From positions 1-35,608 of the forward strand of contig SVCX01000011.1 of assembly GCA_015058145.1 (NCBI GenBank): a stretch of 35,608 nt of DNA. Reading direction: 5' to 3'. This document shows, in pieces, positions 7,975 through 15,739 of this stretch (position 1 is the stretch's first letter; every line of letters starts with the position of its first letter). Below the pieces are notes generated by a model, which did no database searches, was not told the DNA's origin, and saw only the letters and a program-made list of their open reading frames with translations. A program made the translations under genes and the position numbers. The DNA is from Clostridiales bacterium. GTDB lineage: Bacteria > Bacillota > Clostridia > Peptostreptococcales > Anaerovoracaceae.

Positions 7975-9573
7975 TTGCTGATACTCGCATACGATATCGG
8001 AACAACAGGCGTCAAGACATGTCTCTTCGACGTCGGTAGTGAAATACAGATGGTGGGAAGCGCATCCTGCGGATACGGGCTCTACACCTTCCCGAACGGC
8101 GGCGCTGAACAGCACGCCGACGAGTGGTGGGACGCCATGTGCCAGAGCACCCATGAGATGATGGCTGCCACCGACATCGATCCTTCTGAGATCAAAGGGA
8201 TTTCCTTCTGCTCCCAGATGCAGGGGCTGGTTCTCGTCGATCGTGAGGGCGTGCCGGTAAGGCATCCAATGAGCTACATGGACCAGCGCGCGTCAAAGCA
8301 GATGGAAGAGGGCATCGGCAGCGGATTCAAAATCGCCGGCATGAACGCCGTGAAGCTTTTGAAATCCCTGCACGCTACGGGCGCTGTTTCCGCCAGTGTC
8401 AAGGACCCTATGTGGAAGTACCTGTGGGTGAAGGAAGAAGAGCCTGATGCCTTTGCGCGTGCGTACAAGTGGCTTGATGTGAAAGAGTATCTCATCAGCC
8501 GGTGCACCGGCAGGATGATTATGACCGAGGACAGCGCGTTTTCGACGTTCCTCATGGAGACGAGAAACGAGAAACGCTGCTGGAACGAGGGCCTGTGCCG
8601 GACGTTCGGCGTAGATATGAATCACCTCCCGGAAATTATCAAGACGACAGATCAGGTCGGTCCGCTGCGTGCGCAGCAGGCAGCCGAGCTGGGCCTTGCG
8701 GAAGGAACGCCTGTCTACGGCGGAGGCGGAGACGCGGCGCTCATCGGTATCGGCGCAGGCTGCGTCAAAAGGGGCGAGACACACATCTACTGCGGCACTT
8801 CCGGATGGGTTGCGACCATCACGGACAAGCAGGTGGTCGACACGACGAACATGATCGCGGCCGCTGTGGGCGCCCAGCCGGGGCTCTACAACTACTTTGC
8901 CGAGATGGAGACCGCCGGCAAGAGTCTGGAGTGGGTGAAAGATCACCTGGCCCTCGATGAGATTGGAATCTATATGGAGAAGAAGGACATCACCGGCAAC
9001 ATGGAACACGTCTACACAAGTCTCTACGACTACATGTCCGAGGTGGTGGCTCAGAGCGAACCGGGCGCAAGAGGCGTACTCTTCGCGCCGTGGCTGCACG
9101 GCAACCGCTGTCCGTTTGAAGATGCAAAAGCAGGCGGTATGTTCTTCAATCTCTCGCTGGATACGGGAAAGACGGAGATGATCCGCGCGGTCATCGAAGG
9201 CGTCTGCTATCATCTGCGTTGGATGCTGGAATGTGAGGAAAAGAAAGTCAAGGCGTCGGATACGATCCGCTTCTGCGGCGGCGGAGCGCTGTCGCCTGTC
9301 ACATCCCAGATTCTGGCGGACGTTCTAGACAGGGCTGTAGAAGTGCCAGATCAGCCGCAGAACGTAGGCTCTGTGGGAGCAGCTCTCACCGCAGCCGTCG
9401 GCGCGGGTGCCATCGGAAGCATAGAGGAGATCTCCGGAGTCATCAAGCCTGCGGCGGTTTACCTGCCGGGGAGCGTGGGAGACGAAGGGCGCGCAGCTTA
9501 CGAAAGAAACTATCAGGTGTTCAAAAAACTGCATGACTGCAATAAGAAGTTGTTCGCGCAGATCAACGGATAA
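7975..9573 (+). CDS. FGGY-family carbohydrate kinase (xylulokinase-like)
   Basis: 532 residues, with the ATPase phosphate-1 motif at the N-terminus (LAYDIGTTGVKTCLFD), the GTSGWVAT phosphate-2 region, and the FGGY C-terminal signature RFCGGGALSPVTSQILADVL. Start choice: an upstream GTG at 7966 lies within AAGGAG itself, so TTG at 7975 with AAGGAG 8 nt upstream is the likely start, giving LLILAYDIGTTG. It should phosphorylate a ketose or polyol. With the aldolase it makes a kinase/aldolase pair as in fuculose, rhamnulose or ribulose catabolism; the aminotransferase suggests an amino-sugar or amino-polyol. No transporter is in the operon. Last gene before a strong terminator. Confidence 0.88.
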   Translation: MLILAYDIGTTGVKTCLFDVGSEIQMVGSASCGYGLYTFPNGGAEQHADEWWDAMCQSTHEMMAATDIDPSEIKGISFCSQMQGLVLVDREGVPVRHPMSYMDQRASKQMEEGIGSGFKIAGMNAVKLLKSLHATGAVSASVKDPMWKYLWVKEEEPDAFARAYKWLDVKEYLISRCTGRMIMTEDSAFSTFLMETRNEKRCWNEGLCRTFGVDMNHLPEIIKTTDQVGPLRAQQAAELGLAEGTPVYGGGGDAALIGIGAGCVKRGETHIYCGTSGWVATITDKQVVDTTNMIAAAVGAQPGLYNYFAEMETAGKSLEWVKDHLALDEIGIYMEKKDITGNMEHVYTSLYDYMSEVVAQSEPGARGVLFAPWLHGNRCPFEDAKAGGMFFNLSLDTGKTEMIRAVIEGVCYHLRWMLECEEKKVKASDTIRFCGGGALSPVTSQILADVLDRAVEVPDQPQNVGSVGAALTAAVGAGAIGSIEEISGVIKPAAVYLPGSVGDEGRAAYERNYQVFKKLHDCNKKLFAQING

Positions 9574-9590
9574 AAGGGGAATGAATACAC

Positions 9591-9616
9591 AGAGGACCTT
9601 GCGGGGTCCTCTTTTT
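9591..9616 (+). terminator. Terminator of the kinase operon
   Basis: Stem AGAGGACC / GGTCCTCT (9591-9598 / 9605-9612) and a T run to 9616. Confidence 0.9.
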
Positions 9617-9628
9617 GATGCGGAAACC

Positions 9629-9657
9629 TTGCCATGTGCGTGGAAAAGTGATACACT
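9629..9657 (+). promoter_or_regulatory. Promoter of the ABC transporter genes
   Basis: TTGCCA (9629-9634), 17 bp, TACACT (9652-9657). Predicted start at about 9664, inside the palindrome that follows. Confidence 0.6.
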
Positions 9658-9659
9658 TT

Positions 9660-9689
9660 CAGTGGTTAGTTAGCATTAACTAACCACTG
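9660..9689 (+). promoter_or_regulatory. Operator-like perfect palindrome (TetR type)
   Basis: Arms CAGTGGTTAGTTA (9660-9672) and TAACTAACCACTG (9677-9689) around GCAT: 13 bp perfect arms. GTTAGTTA-N4-TAACTAAC resembles operators of TetR repressors that control ABC exporters. It covers the predicted transcription start, a position suited to repression. There is no T run, so it is not a terminator. No regulator gene adjoins the ABC genes. Confidence 0.75.
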
Positions 9690-9731
9690 ATTACATATAG
9701 ATTCCGGGAAAGACATGAAAGGGACGACCTC

Positions 9732-10430
9732 ATGGATCTGCAACTCAAAGACATCAGGAAATCATACGGCGAAGGCGACAGCAGGCAGAAAGTGCTCAGG
9801 GGCATATCTTTCGAACTGAAGACGGGGGAAATCTGTGTGCTTTTAGGGCCTTCGGGTTCCGGCAAATCCACATTGCTCAACATCATCGGCGGCATCGATA
9901 CCGCGGACAGCGGCAGCGTCACCATCGGCGATCACACAATAGAGCGAATGACCGATAAAGATCTCTCCGAGTACAGAAGGGATCATCTGGGATTCGTCTT
10001 TCAGTCCTATAACCTTATTCCGAATCTGACGGTCAAGGAGAACATCGAAGTAGGCGCATATCTGAGCGATGATCCGCTGCCTTTGGAAGAGCTCATCAGA
10101 ACACTGGGCCTTTGGGAACATAGAGATAAAACGCCGAATCAGATCTCCGGCGGACAGCAGCAGCGCACAGCCATCGGCAGAGCCATCGTCAAGAACCCGG
10201 ATATTCTTCTCTGTGATGAGCCGACAGGCGCGTTGGATTACAACACATCCAAGGAGATTCTCCATCTTATTGAGACGGTCAACCACAAGTATGGGAGCAC
10301 CGTCATTCTCGTGACCCACAACGACGCCCTCAAGCAGATGGCCGACCGGGTGATCGTGCTCCATGACGGGCAGATCAGAGAGGATTACCACAACGAAACG
10401 AAGACACCTGCGGCAGAGCTGGAGTGGTAG
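9732..10430 (+). CDS. ABC transporter ATP-binding protein (MacB/LolD type)
   Basis: 232 residues. Walker A GPSGSGKS (39-46), Q-loop in FVFQSYNL, signature ISGGQQQR, Walker B ILLCDEPTGALD, and the switch His in VTHN. This is the short type that pairs with FtsX/MacB permeases exporting peptides, lipids or antibiotics rather than importing solutes. The stop codon is 1 nt from the permease start, so the two genes are coupled. The promoter carries a palindromic operator, suggesting induction by a ligand such as an antimicrobial. Confidence 0.95.
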   Translation: MDLQLKDIRKSYGEGDSRQKVLRGISFELKTGEICVLLGPSGSGKSTLLNIIGGIDTADSGSVTIGDHTIERMTDKDLSEYRRDHLGFVFQSYNLIPNLTVKENIEVGAYLSDDPLPLEELIRTLGLWEHRDKTPNQISGGQQQRTAIGRAIVKNPDILLCDEPTGALDYNTSKEILHLIETVNHKYGSTVILVTHNDALKQMADRVIVLHDGQIREDYHNETKTPAAELEW

Positions 10431-10431
10431 G

Positions 10432-12798
10432 ATGAAAGGCATCAAGAAGAAAAATCCATTGATGAAAAGAATCCCCAGAGAACTCAGAAAGGACCTGGGG
10501 AAGTATATTGTGCTGTTTCTGTTCCTTGCACTCACCATAGGATTCGTTTCCGGATTTCTCGTGGCGGACGGGAGCATGATCAAAACCTATAACGACAGCT
10601 TTTCCAAATACAAGATCGAGAACGGACACTTCATCACGTCCCTCAAGCTCACGGACAAAGCCATCGAAAACATCGAAGAAGAGGATGTGGAACTCTGCGA
10701 GATGTTCTACAAAGATAAGGTGACGGACAATGGCAGGACGATTCGTCTCTACAAAATCCGTGAGGAGATGAACCTTGCTGATGTAATGGAAGGTCGCCTG
10801 CCGAAGAGAGACGGCGAGATCGTCATCGACAGACTGTTTGCAGAGAACAATTCTATTGAAGTGGGCGACGCCATGACGATTGAGGGAAAGACACTGAAGG
10901 TTGTCGGCGTGGTAGCTCTGTCTGACTACAGCGCTCTGTTCAAAAACAATTCGGACATGATGTTCGACGCAACAAATTTCACGGTGGCCCTCGTGACAGA
11001 AAAGCAGTTTCTGGATTTTAGCAATGCCGGCCTGGAGTACTGCTACGCCTGGCGAAACAACAACCAGGAGCTGAGTGAGAGCGAACAGCAGACGCAGGCG
11101 GAGGACCTCATGAACGTGGTTTATGAGAACGCGCTACTGGGGGCAGACATTTCCTATGGCGCTGTTATATGGAACAGCCTCATGTCGGGTTTTCCGGGGG
11201 CTGATTACGAAGAACTGGACGTCACATCTGGCGAGAAACCGCTGCAGGATTTCGTGTCCCGGCAGGATAATCAGGCCATTCAGTTTACCGGTGAAGATAT
11301 GGGAAGCGACAGAATCATGTTCCAGTGGCTGCTGTATATCATCGTTGCGGTTCTTGCTTTTGCATTCGCAATCACCACGAGAAATACCATCGAACAGGAA
11401 GCGAAGACCATCGGCACCCTGCGGGCTTCCGGCTTTACAAGAGGGGAACTGATCGTCCACTATATTACGCTTCCGACAATCGTCACCCTCGCGGCGGCCC
11501 TCGTGGGAAACATCTTGGGTTACACCGCCTTTAAGGCGCCGATGGCATCTCTGTATTACCATTCCTATTCGCTTCCGACCTACACAACGATCTGGAGCGC
11601 GGACGCATTCTTCAAGACCACGCTGGTTCCTTGTCTGCTGGTCGTCGCGGTTGAGCTGTTCATTGTCGGACGGGCACTGTCGCTCTCTCCGCTACAGTTT
11701 TTGCGTAGAGATTTGAAGCGGCGCAAACAGAGCCGGGCGGTACGGCTTCCAGAGATCAGTTTCCCGAAACGGTTTCTCCTGCGGGTGCTCCTGCAGAACA
11801 AATCCACCTACGCGGTTCTCTTCGCAGGCATTTTCTTCGCCAGTTTCATCTTCCTGTTCGGATCACTCTTCGCGCCGCTTTTGCAGAACTTTAAGGCCAA
11901 TGTGCAGGAGTCGAAGATTTGCGAGTACCAGTACATCCTGAAAGAAGAAGTGAAGACGGAGGACCCGAATGCTGAGAAGTACGCCGTGTACACTTTGGAG
12001 AACGAGCGCGGTGAGAAGATCACCGTGTACGGCGTTGAACCGGATTCAAAGTACGTAGACATGAAAGATATTGGAGCGGCTTCCGGAAACGGTGTCATCG
12101 CCTCTGACGGATATATGGAGAAATACGGTCTCAAAGAGGGCGACGAGATTACCCTCAAAGAGGAGTTCAACAGCGACCGATACGACTTCAAAATCAAAGG
12201 CGAGTACTACTATCCCGCGACGCTGTGCATCTTCATGACTCGAGACCGATTCAACGCGATGTTCGATATGGAGGAGGATTACTACAGTGGATACTTCAGC
12301 GACAGAGAACTGAGCGACATCGATGAAGCGGATATCGCGACCGTCATTACGGAGAAAGATCTGACGGTGATGGCGAACCAGTTGGAGGATTCCATGGGAT
12401 TGGTGTTCAGTATGTTCCTCGTGTTCTCCATCATCATTTTCCTGCTCATGATCTATCTGCTGGCGCGGCTTATTACGGAGCGGAACACCTACGCCATCTC
12501 CATGCTTAAGATCCTGGGTTACACGGATCGGGAAGCAGGGCGGCTCTACAACAGCGCGACTTTGGTGATGACGGTGATTTCATTCATCCTGTCCGGCGTA
12601 CTGGGCATTGCCGGCATCAAAATCATCTACTACATTATGATGAAATCTTTCACAGGCTGGCTCACCTTCTACGTGGCGCCGTGGGGCGTACCGCTCCTCA
12701 TTGTAACGGGCGTGCTCTGCTACTTTCTCGTCAATTTCGGCATCATGCGGCGGATCCGCAGGATTCCGATGGCGGACGCGCTGAAGGATGTGGACTAA
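10432..12798 (+). CDS. ABC transporter permease, FtsX family
   Basis: 788 residues. One membrane segment near residues 24-45, a large extracytoplasmic domain (about 46-295), three membrane segments near 300-420, a second segment around 465-490 opening another extracytoplasmic domain (about 495-660), and three C-terminal segments (about 665-775). This doubled FtsX layout with two exported domains is typical of large Firmicute exporter permeases. The ATG at 10432 directly follows the ATPase stop codon and has GGAGTGG upstream. The stop codon overlaps, by 4 bp, the end of a convergent small gene. Substrate unknown. Confidence 0.93.
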   Translation: MKGIKKKNPLMKRIPRELRKDLGKYIVLFLFLALTIGFVSGFLVADGSMIKTYNDSFSKYKIENGHFITSLKLTDKAIENIEEEDVELCEMFYKDKVTDNGRTIRLYKIREEMNLADVMEGRLPKRDGEIVIDRLFAENNSIEVGDAMTIEGKTLKVVGVVALSDYSALFKNNSDMMFDATNFTVALVTEKQFLDFSNAGLEYCYAWRNNNQELSESEQQTQAEDLMNVVYENALLGADISYGAVIWNSLMSGFPGADYEELDVTSGEKPLQDFVSRQDNQAIQFTGEDMGSDRIMFQWLLYIIVAVLAFAFAITTRNTIEQEAKTIGTLRASGFTRGELIVHYITLPTIVTLAAALVGNILGYTAFKAPMASLYYHSYSLPTYTTIWSADAFFKTTLVPCLLVVAVELFIVGRALSLSPLQFLRRDLKRRKQSRAVRLPEISFPKRFLLRVLLQNKSTYAVLFAGIFFASFIFLFGSLFAPLLQNFKANVQESKICEYQYILKEEVKTEDPNAEKYAVYTLENERGEKITVYGVEPDSKYVDMKDIGAASGNGVIASDGYMEKYGLKEGDEITLKEEFNSDRYDFKIKGEYYYPATLCIFMTRDRFNAMFDMEEDYYSGYFSDRELSDIDEADIATVITEKDLTVMANQLEDSMGLVFSMFLVFSIIIFLLMIYLLARLITERNTYAISMLKILGYTDREAGRLYNSATLVMTVISFILSGVLGIAGIKIIYYIMMKSFTGWLTFYVAPWGVPLLIVTGVLCYFLVNFGIMRRIRRIPMADALKDVD

Positions 12799-13121
12799 TC
12801 TTCCTCTGCGTTCTTATTTTCCTTGATCGCCTGTCTCCATTCATCATCGACAGACAAAGGACTTCCCTTATCCCATGGCATTCTTTCTTTCACATTTGGG
12901 ATGGTTTTCTCGGTTGTGGCTATCTGGTATATACCGTATCCTATCCAAAACAAGGGGATACAGAACCACATGCCGAAACATATGCTTGCCACGATTTCCG
13001 AAGCCGCAGATTCAACCGGACACAAAAGCAATACGATGCAGAATGCCGTATAGACAGCAAACGCCACACACAGCACCTTCATTATTTTTTTGTCTAACTT
13101 ATCTTGCTTAACGTTTTTCAT
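12795..13121 (-). CDS. Small membrane protein, unknown function
   Basis: 108 residues with two hydrophobic segments (about 14-36 and 43-66) and a charged, mostly cytoplasmic tail that ends in acidic residues. No family recognised. The ATG has no Shine-Dalgarno, but a good promoter on the same strand (-10 at 13132-13137) ends 10 nt upstream, leaving only about 3-4 nt of leader; this supports it as a real gene with near-leaderless mRNA. It converges on the ABC permease with a 4-bp overlap of the ends. Could be an accessory or immunity-like partner of the exporter, but that is only positional. Confidence 0.6.
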   Translation of the reverse strand: MKNVKQDKLDKKIMKVLCVAFAVYTAFCIVLLLCPVESAASEIVASICFGMWFCIPLFWIGYGIYQIATTEKTIPNVKERMPWDKGSPLSVDDEWRQAIKENKNAEED

Positions 13122-13131
13122 GTCTAGTTCA

Positions 13132-13161
13132 AGGATACACCTCTTTTGAGGAATTGTTCAA
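13132..13161 (-). promoter_or_regulatory. Promoter of the small membrane protein gene
   Basis: On the minus strand TTGAAC (13156-13161), 18 bp, TATCCT (13132-13137), with TG directly before the -10. The expected start lies about 3-4 nt before the ATG. Confidence 0.5.
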
Positions 13162-13190
13162 GTCGCACCGGCGCATTTACAGAATAATGA

Positions 13191-13220
13191 TTGCCGAAAA
13201 TGTGCAAACAGTGCTATTAT
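13191..13220 (+). promoter_or_regulatory. Promoter of ddh
   Basis: TTGCCG (13191-13196), 18 bp, TATTAT (13215-13220) with a TGC extension before the -10. Confidence 0.6.
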
Positions 13221-13223
13221 TAT

Positions 13224-13264
13224 TCGTGTATTAAAGCGTTAAAAATATCAATTCATATACACGA
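13224..13264 (+). promoter_or_regulatory. Inverted repeat in the ddh leader
   Basis: TCGTGTAT (13224-13231) and ATACACGA (13257-13264) are perfect 8-bp arms 25 nt apart, between the -10 and the SD of ddh. It could be an operator or a leader stem that holds the ribosome site; there is no T run. Confidence 0.35.
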
Positions 13265-13279
13265 AAGAAGGTGCAGATT

Positions 13280-14257
13280 ATGAAAGTAGGAATCGTAGGA
13301 TACGGCAACCTGGGCAGAGGCGTCGAGGCGGCGGTTCAGCTGGCAGGCGATATGGAACTCGCTGCGGTCTTCACGAGAAGGGATCCCGCATCGGTGAAGA
13401 TTGCCACAGACGCGCCGGTTGTGCCGATGGAAAAGCTGGATGAGATGGCGGCGGATATCGACGTCATGATTCTCTGCGGCGGCAGCGCGACGGATCTTCC
13501 TGAGATGACACCGCAGATTGCAGCCAAGTGCAACGTAGTCGATAGCTTTGACACCCACGCGAACATCCCGCAGCATCTGGCAGCCGTGGATGCAGCTGCA
13601 AAAGCAGCAGGCAACGTTGGAATTATTTCAGTAGGTTGGGACCCGGGTCTGTTCTCAGTGGCCAGACTCTACGCTAATGCGGCGCTCCCGACAGGCAACG
13701 ACTATACATTCTGGGGCAGAGGCGTCAGCCAGGGACACTCTGATGCGATCCGGAGAATCGACGGCGTTGCGGACGCCCGCCAATACACAGTGCCGGTTCA
13801 GGCGGCGGTGGACAGCGTGCGCAATGGAGAGAATCCTGAGCTCACGACCCGCGACAAGCACACGAGAGAGTGCTTCGTCGTAGCAGAAGAGGGCGCGGAT
13901 AAGGCGGCCATCGAGGAAGCTATCGTGACCATGCCGAACTACTTCGCTGATTACGATACGACGGTGACCTTCATCACCCAGGAAGAGATGGACAGAGATC
14001 ACACCGGACTTCCGCACGGAGGCAGCGTACTCAGAAGCGGCGTGACCGGTCTGGATGGGGAATATCTTGACACCATCGAGTTCACCCTCAATCTGGAGTC
14101 CAATCCATTCTTCACGGGCAGCGTTCTGACAGCAGTCGCCAGAGCAGCGGTGCGCATGGCGGCGGAAGGCGTGACTGGCGGCAGAACGATCTTTGACATT
14201 CCGCCGTGCTATCTGGCTGAAACACCTCGCGAGGAGCTCATCGCGCATATGCTGTAA
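13280..14257 (+). CDS. ddh: meso-diaminopimelate D-dehydrogenase
   Basis: 325 residues, the usual length. NADP-binding motif VGYGNLGRG at the N-terminus. Family hallmarks are CGGSATDLPEMTPQIAAKCNVVDSFDTHA (about 75-105) and SVGWDPGLFSVARLYANAALP (about 120-140), which line the diaminopimelate site. It performs NADPH-dependent reductive amination of tetrahydrodipicolinate to meso-DAP in one step, supplying lysine and peptidoglycan. An upstream GTG at 13271 overlaps the GAAGG ribosome site, so the ATG at 13280 is the start. Own promoter; no simple terminator follows, only hairpin array 1. Confidence 0.96.
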   Translation: MKVGIVGYGNLGRGVEAAVQLAGDMELAAVFTRRDPASVKIATDAPVVPMEKLDEMAADIDVMILCGGSATDLPEMTPQIAAKCNVVDSFDTHANIPQHLAAVDAAAKAAGNVGIISVGWDPGLFSVARLYANAALPTGNDYTFWGRGVSQGHSDAIRRIDGVADARQYTVPVQAAVDSVRNGENPELTTRDKHTRECFVVAEEGADKAAIEEAIVTMPNYFADYDTTVTFITQEEMDRDHTGLPHGGSVLRSGVTGLDGEYLDTIEFTLNLESNPFFTGSVLTAVARAAVRMAAEGVTGGRTIFDIPPCYLAETPREELIAHML

Positions 14258-14283
14258 GAGATGAATTAATAATAAAGGAACTA

Positions 14284-14504
14284 TGCTACCTTTTGATGCA
14301 TAAGAGCGAAAAAGGTAGCATTTTCATTCTCTTAGCGAATCGCCGGAAGATGAAAGTGCTACCTTTTCGTTAAAAACATACAAAGACGTAGCACTCAAAG
14401 GAAGATGACATCTGTTCAATCGCAGTTATAAGCATTGATTAAAGGAAAAGTGCTACATATTTTTTTCTGAAAAGAAAAAAATATGTAGCACTTTTCCTTT
14501 TTTT
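14284..14504 (+). repeat. Hairpin array 1: six alternating copies of a TGCTACCTTTT motif
   Basis: Copies at 14284-14294 (+), 14310-14320 (-), 14356-14367 (+), 14388-14394 (-, core GTAGCAC), 14450-14460 (+) and 14481-14491 (-). They pair in order: TGCTACCTTTT with AAAAGGTAGCA; GTGCTAC with GTAGCAC; then a perfect 27-bp stem. The context RATGAAARTGCTACCTTTT is shared by copies 2 and 3. The array starts 26 nt after the ddh stop and holds no plausible ORF. Spacers within pairs differ in sequence, so this is not a CRISPR array. Not recognised as any RNA family I know. Confidence 0.8.
14441..14504 (+). terminator. Terminal 27-bp perfect hairpin of array 1
   Basis: Arms 14441-14467 and 14474-14500 are fully complementary, loop TGAAAA, then seven Ts (14498-14504). 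The arms contain GTGCTAC, the array motif. It would terminate ddh transcripts, but is far longer than the other terminators here. Confidence 0.8.
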
Positions 14505-14530
14505 GCAGCTAAATCGGTCGCAAGAAAGTA

Positions 14531-14554
14531 AGGCCCCTTTCGAGGGGCCTTTTT
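14531..14554 (+). terminator. Second terminator after array 1
   Basis: Stem AGGCCCCT / AGGGGCCT (14531-14538 / 14543-14550), TTCG tetraloop, then Ts to 14554. Compact GC-rich terminator, 30 nt after the array hairpin. Confidence 0.88.
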
Positions 14555-14608
14555 CGATGGCTGAAAACCGTGGAACCCCTTGGCGTTACTGGGCTGGAGG
14601 AATTAGCT

Positions 14609-14764
14609 GTGCTATCCCGGATAAAAGCTGAATGTGACAGATGTGTGGAAATGTTCAAGAAAAGGAGGATGCTTTTGCGTTTAAAACAGCAAACTAGTAC
14701 TAATCACCCTATTGAATATAAGCAAATTAAGCACTACAATAGAGTTGTCCATAAGAAGAGTTGA
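14609..14764 (+). CDS. Possible small ORF or gene remnant, 51 residues
   Basis: GTG start with GGAGG 8 nt upstream, giving a basic peptide rich in Lys/Arg (RIKAECDRCVEMFKKRRMLL). The same frame is open back to 14570. A 24-residue ORF (14557-14631) also overlaps in another frame, without an SD. No family recognised and no promoter between it and the terminator at 14531. The local composition is more AT-rich than its neighbours, and this may be debris of a lost gene. Confidence 0.25.
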   Translation: MLSRIKAECDRCVEMFKKRRMLLRLKQQTSTNHPIEYKQIKHYNRVVHKKS

Positions 14765-14824
14765 AAAGCTCAAACACCTACACTACACGATATACTTGAA
14801 TACATTCGGAAAAGAGGGATATTC

Positions 14825-14911
14825 ATGAGAAACTTATTCAGAGCGATCTACAGAGACCTGGCAGACTGCGCAGAGATGATCGACATTATAGTTTCAAAAG
14901 GCAACTTATAA
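14825..14911 (+). CDS. Possible 28-residue small protein
   Basis: ATG preceded by AAAGAGGGA about 6 nt upstream; peptide MRNLFRAIYRDLADCAEMID followed by eight more residues, amphipathic. It is followed 23 nt later by a strong terminator (14935-14962), so it could be an independent short transcript. No family recognised; coding status uncertain. Confidence 0.35.
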   Translation: MRNLFRAIYRDLADCAEMIDIIVSKGNL

Positions 14912-14934
14912 ACAAATATGGAACGTATTTTTTT

Positions 14935-14962
14935 CGGCAGCGCGAGGCGCTGCCGTTTTTTT
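14935..14962 (+). terminator. Terminator
   Basis: Stem CGGCAGCGC / GCGCTGCCG (14935-14943 / 14947-14955), loop GAG, seven Ts. Confidence 0.92.
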
Positions 14963-14963
14963 A

Positions 14964-14993
14964 TTGTCGACCGGACTTCTGCTGTGGTAAAAT
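14964..14993 (+). promoter_or_regulatory. Promoter of lipoprotein gene 15046
   Basis: TTGTCG (14964-14969), 18 bp, TAAAAT (14988-14993) with a TGG extension. It begins right after the preceding terminator. Confidence 0.65.
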
Positions 14994-15045
14994 CGTGGCA
15001 GGAGATAGCAGATCAATATAATCGTAAGAACGGAGGGCTCAGATT

Positions 15046-15684
15046 ATGAAGAAAATAATGAAAGTAACACTTGGGCTGACAATGTCGGTTCTGATGCTGT
15101 TCGCGTTCACTGCGTGCGGTGGAGCAGCACAGGAAACTCCGGAAGATCAGGCCGTAGCGGCTCTGGACACACAGTTGGCAGCGCTGAAATCCGCTGACAG
15201 GGAAGCGATTCAGGAACTGAGCGGAGGAGAGGACGCCTTCGGAGATGCCGTGGAACAGTTGGGCTCAGAGGAAGACGTTGATTCCATCCTGAAATCCATG
15301 TTCGGACATTTTGATTACACGATTGGAACGCCTGAGAAGGTAGACGATTCGAACGTCAATGTTCCGGTAACGGTATCCAATGCGGATATGCAGAAAGCAG
15401 TCGACACATGGTTCTCAGATCTTATGGCTTATGCGATGCAGAATCCTGACATCGCCAACGACGAAAAGGCTCTGCAGGCGAAGACGATAGAATTGCTGCA
15501 GGCATCTGTCGATAAGACGGCAGAAGCAGAGGACGGAATCGTGACGAATGACGTTGTGTTCCCGATGACTCTGATTGACGGAAAATGGGAAATCAGCGAT
15601 ACTATTGACGAAGGCGTACTCGATGCAGTTCTCGGCGGATTCATGACGGCCATCAATGACCTGACGGGTCAGATGGGCGAATAA
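15046..15684 (+). CDS. Lipoprotein, DUF5105-like
   Basis: 212 residues. A signal peptide with lipobox FTAC places the lipidated Cys at residue 24. The mature part is acidic and alpha/beta, with an N-terminal helix pair (DQAVAALDTQLAALKSADREAIQELSG) and a C-terminal segment VVFPMTLIDGKWEIS. This resembles the clostridial DUF4878/DUF5105 lipoproteins of the NTF2-like/cystatin-like type, whose function is unknown. GGAGGG is 8 nt upstream of the ATG. Monocistronic between its own promoter and a bidirectional terminator. Confidence 0.8.
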   Translation: MKKIMKVTLGLTMSVLMLFAFTACGGAAQETPEDQAVAALDTQLAALKSADREAIQELSGGEDAFGDAVEQLGSEEDVDSILKSMFGHFDYTIGTPEKVDDSNVNVPVTVSNADMQKAVDTWFSDLMAYAMQNPDIANDEKALQAKTIELLQASVDKTAEAEDGIVTNDVVFPMTLIDGKWEISDTIDEGVLDAVLGGFMTAINDLTGQMGE

Positions 15685-15708
15685 ACGGACCATCTCATAT
15701 TGAAAAAG

Positions 15709-15736
15709 AAGCAGCCCTTTATCGGGCTGCTTTTTG
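15709..15736. terminator. Bidirectional terminator between convergent genes
   Basis: Stem AAGCAGCCC / GGGCTGCTT (15709-15717 / 15724-15732), T run on the plus strand and A-rich flank giving a T run on the minus strand. It serves the lipoprotein gene and the methyltransferase gene. Confidence 0.88.
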
Positions 15737-15739
15737 CTT

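Noticed and set aside
9660-9689. Terminator
   Set aside because: Although a perfect hairpin, it has no T run and directly follows a -10 box, so it is better read as an operator.
12681-13097. Plus-strand 138-codon frame after the ABC permease
   Set aside because: It overlaps the permease end and the minus-strand membrane protein, whose hydrophobic pattern and promoter are more convincing.
14284-14504. CRISPR array
   Set aside because: Motif copies alternate in orientation, are short and unevenly spaced, and no cas gene is near; the same holds for 26079-26310.
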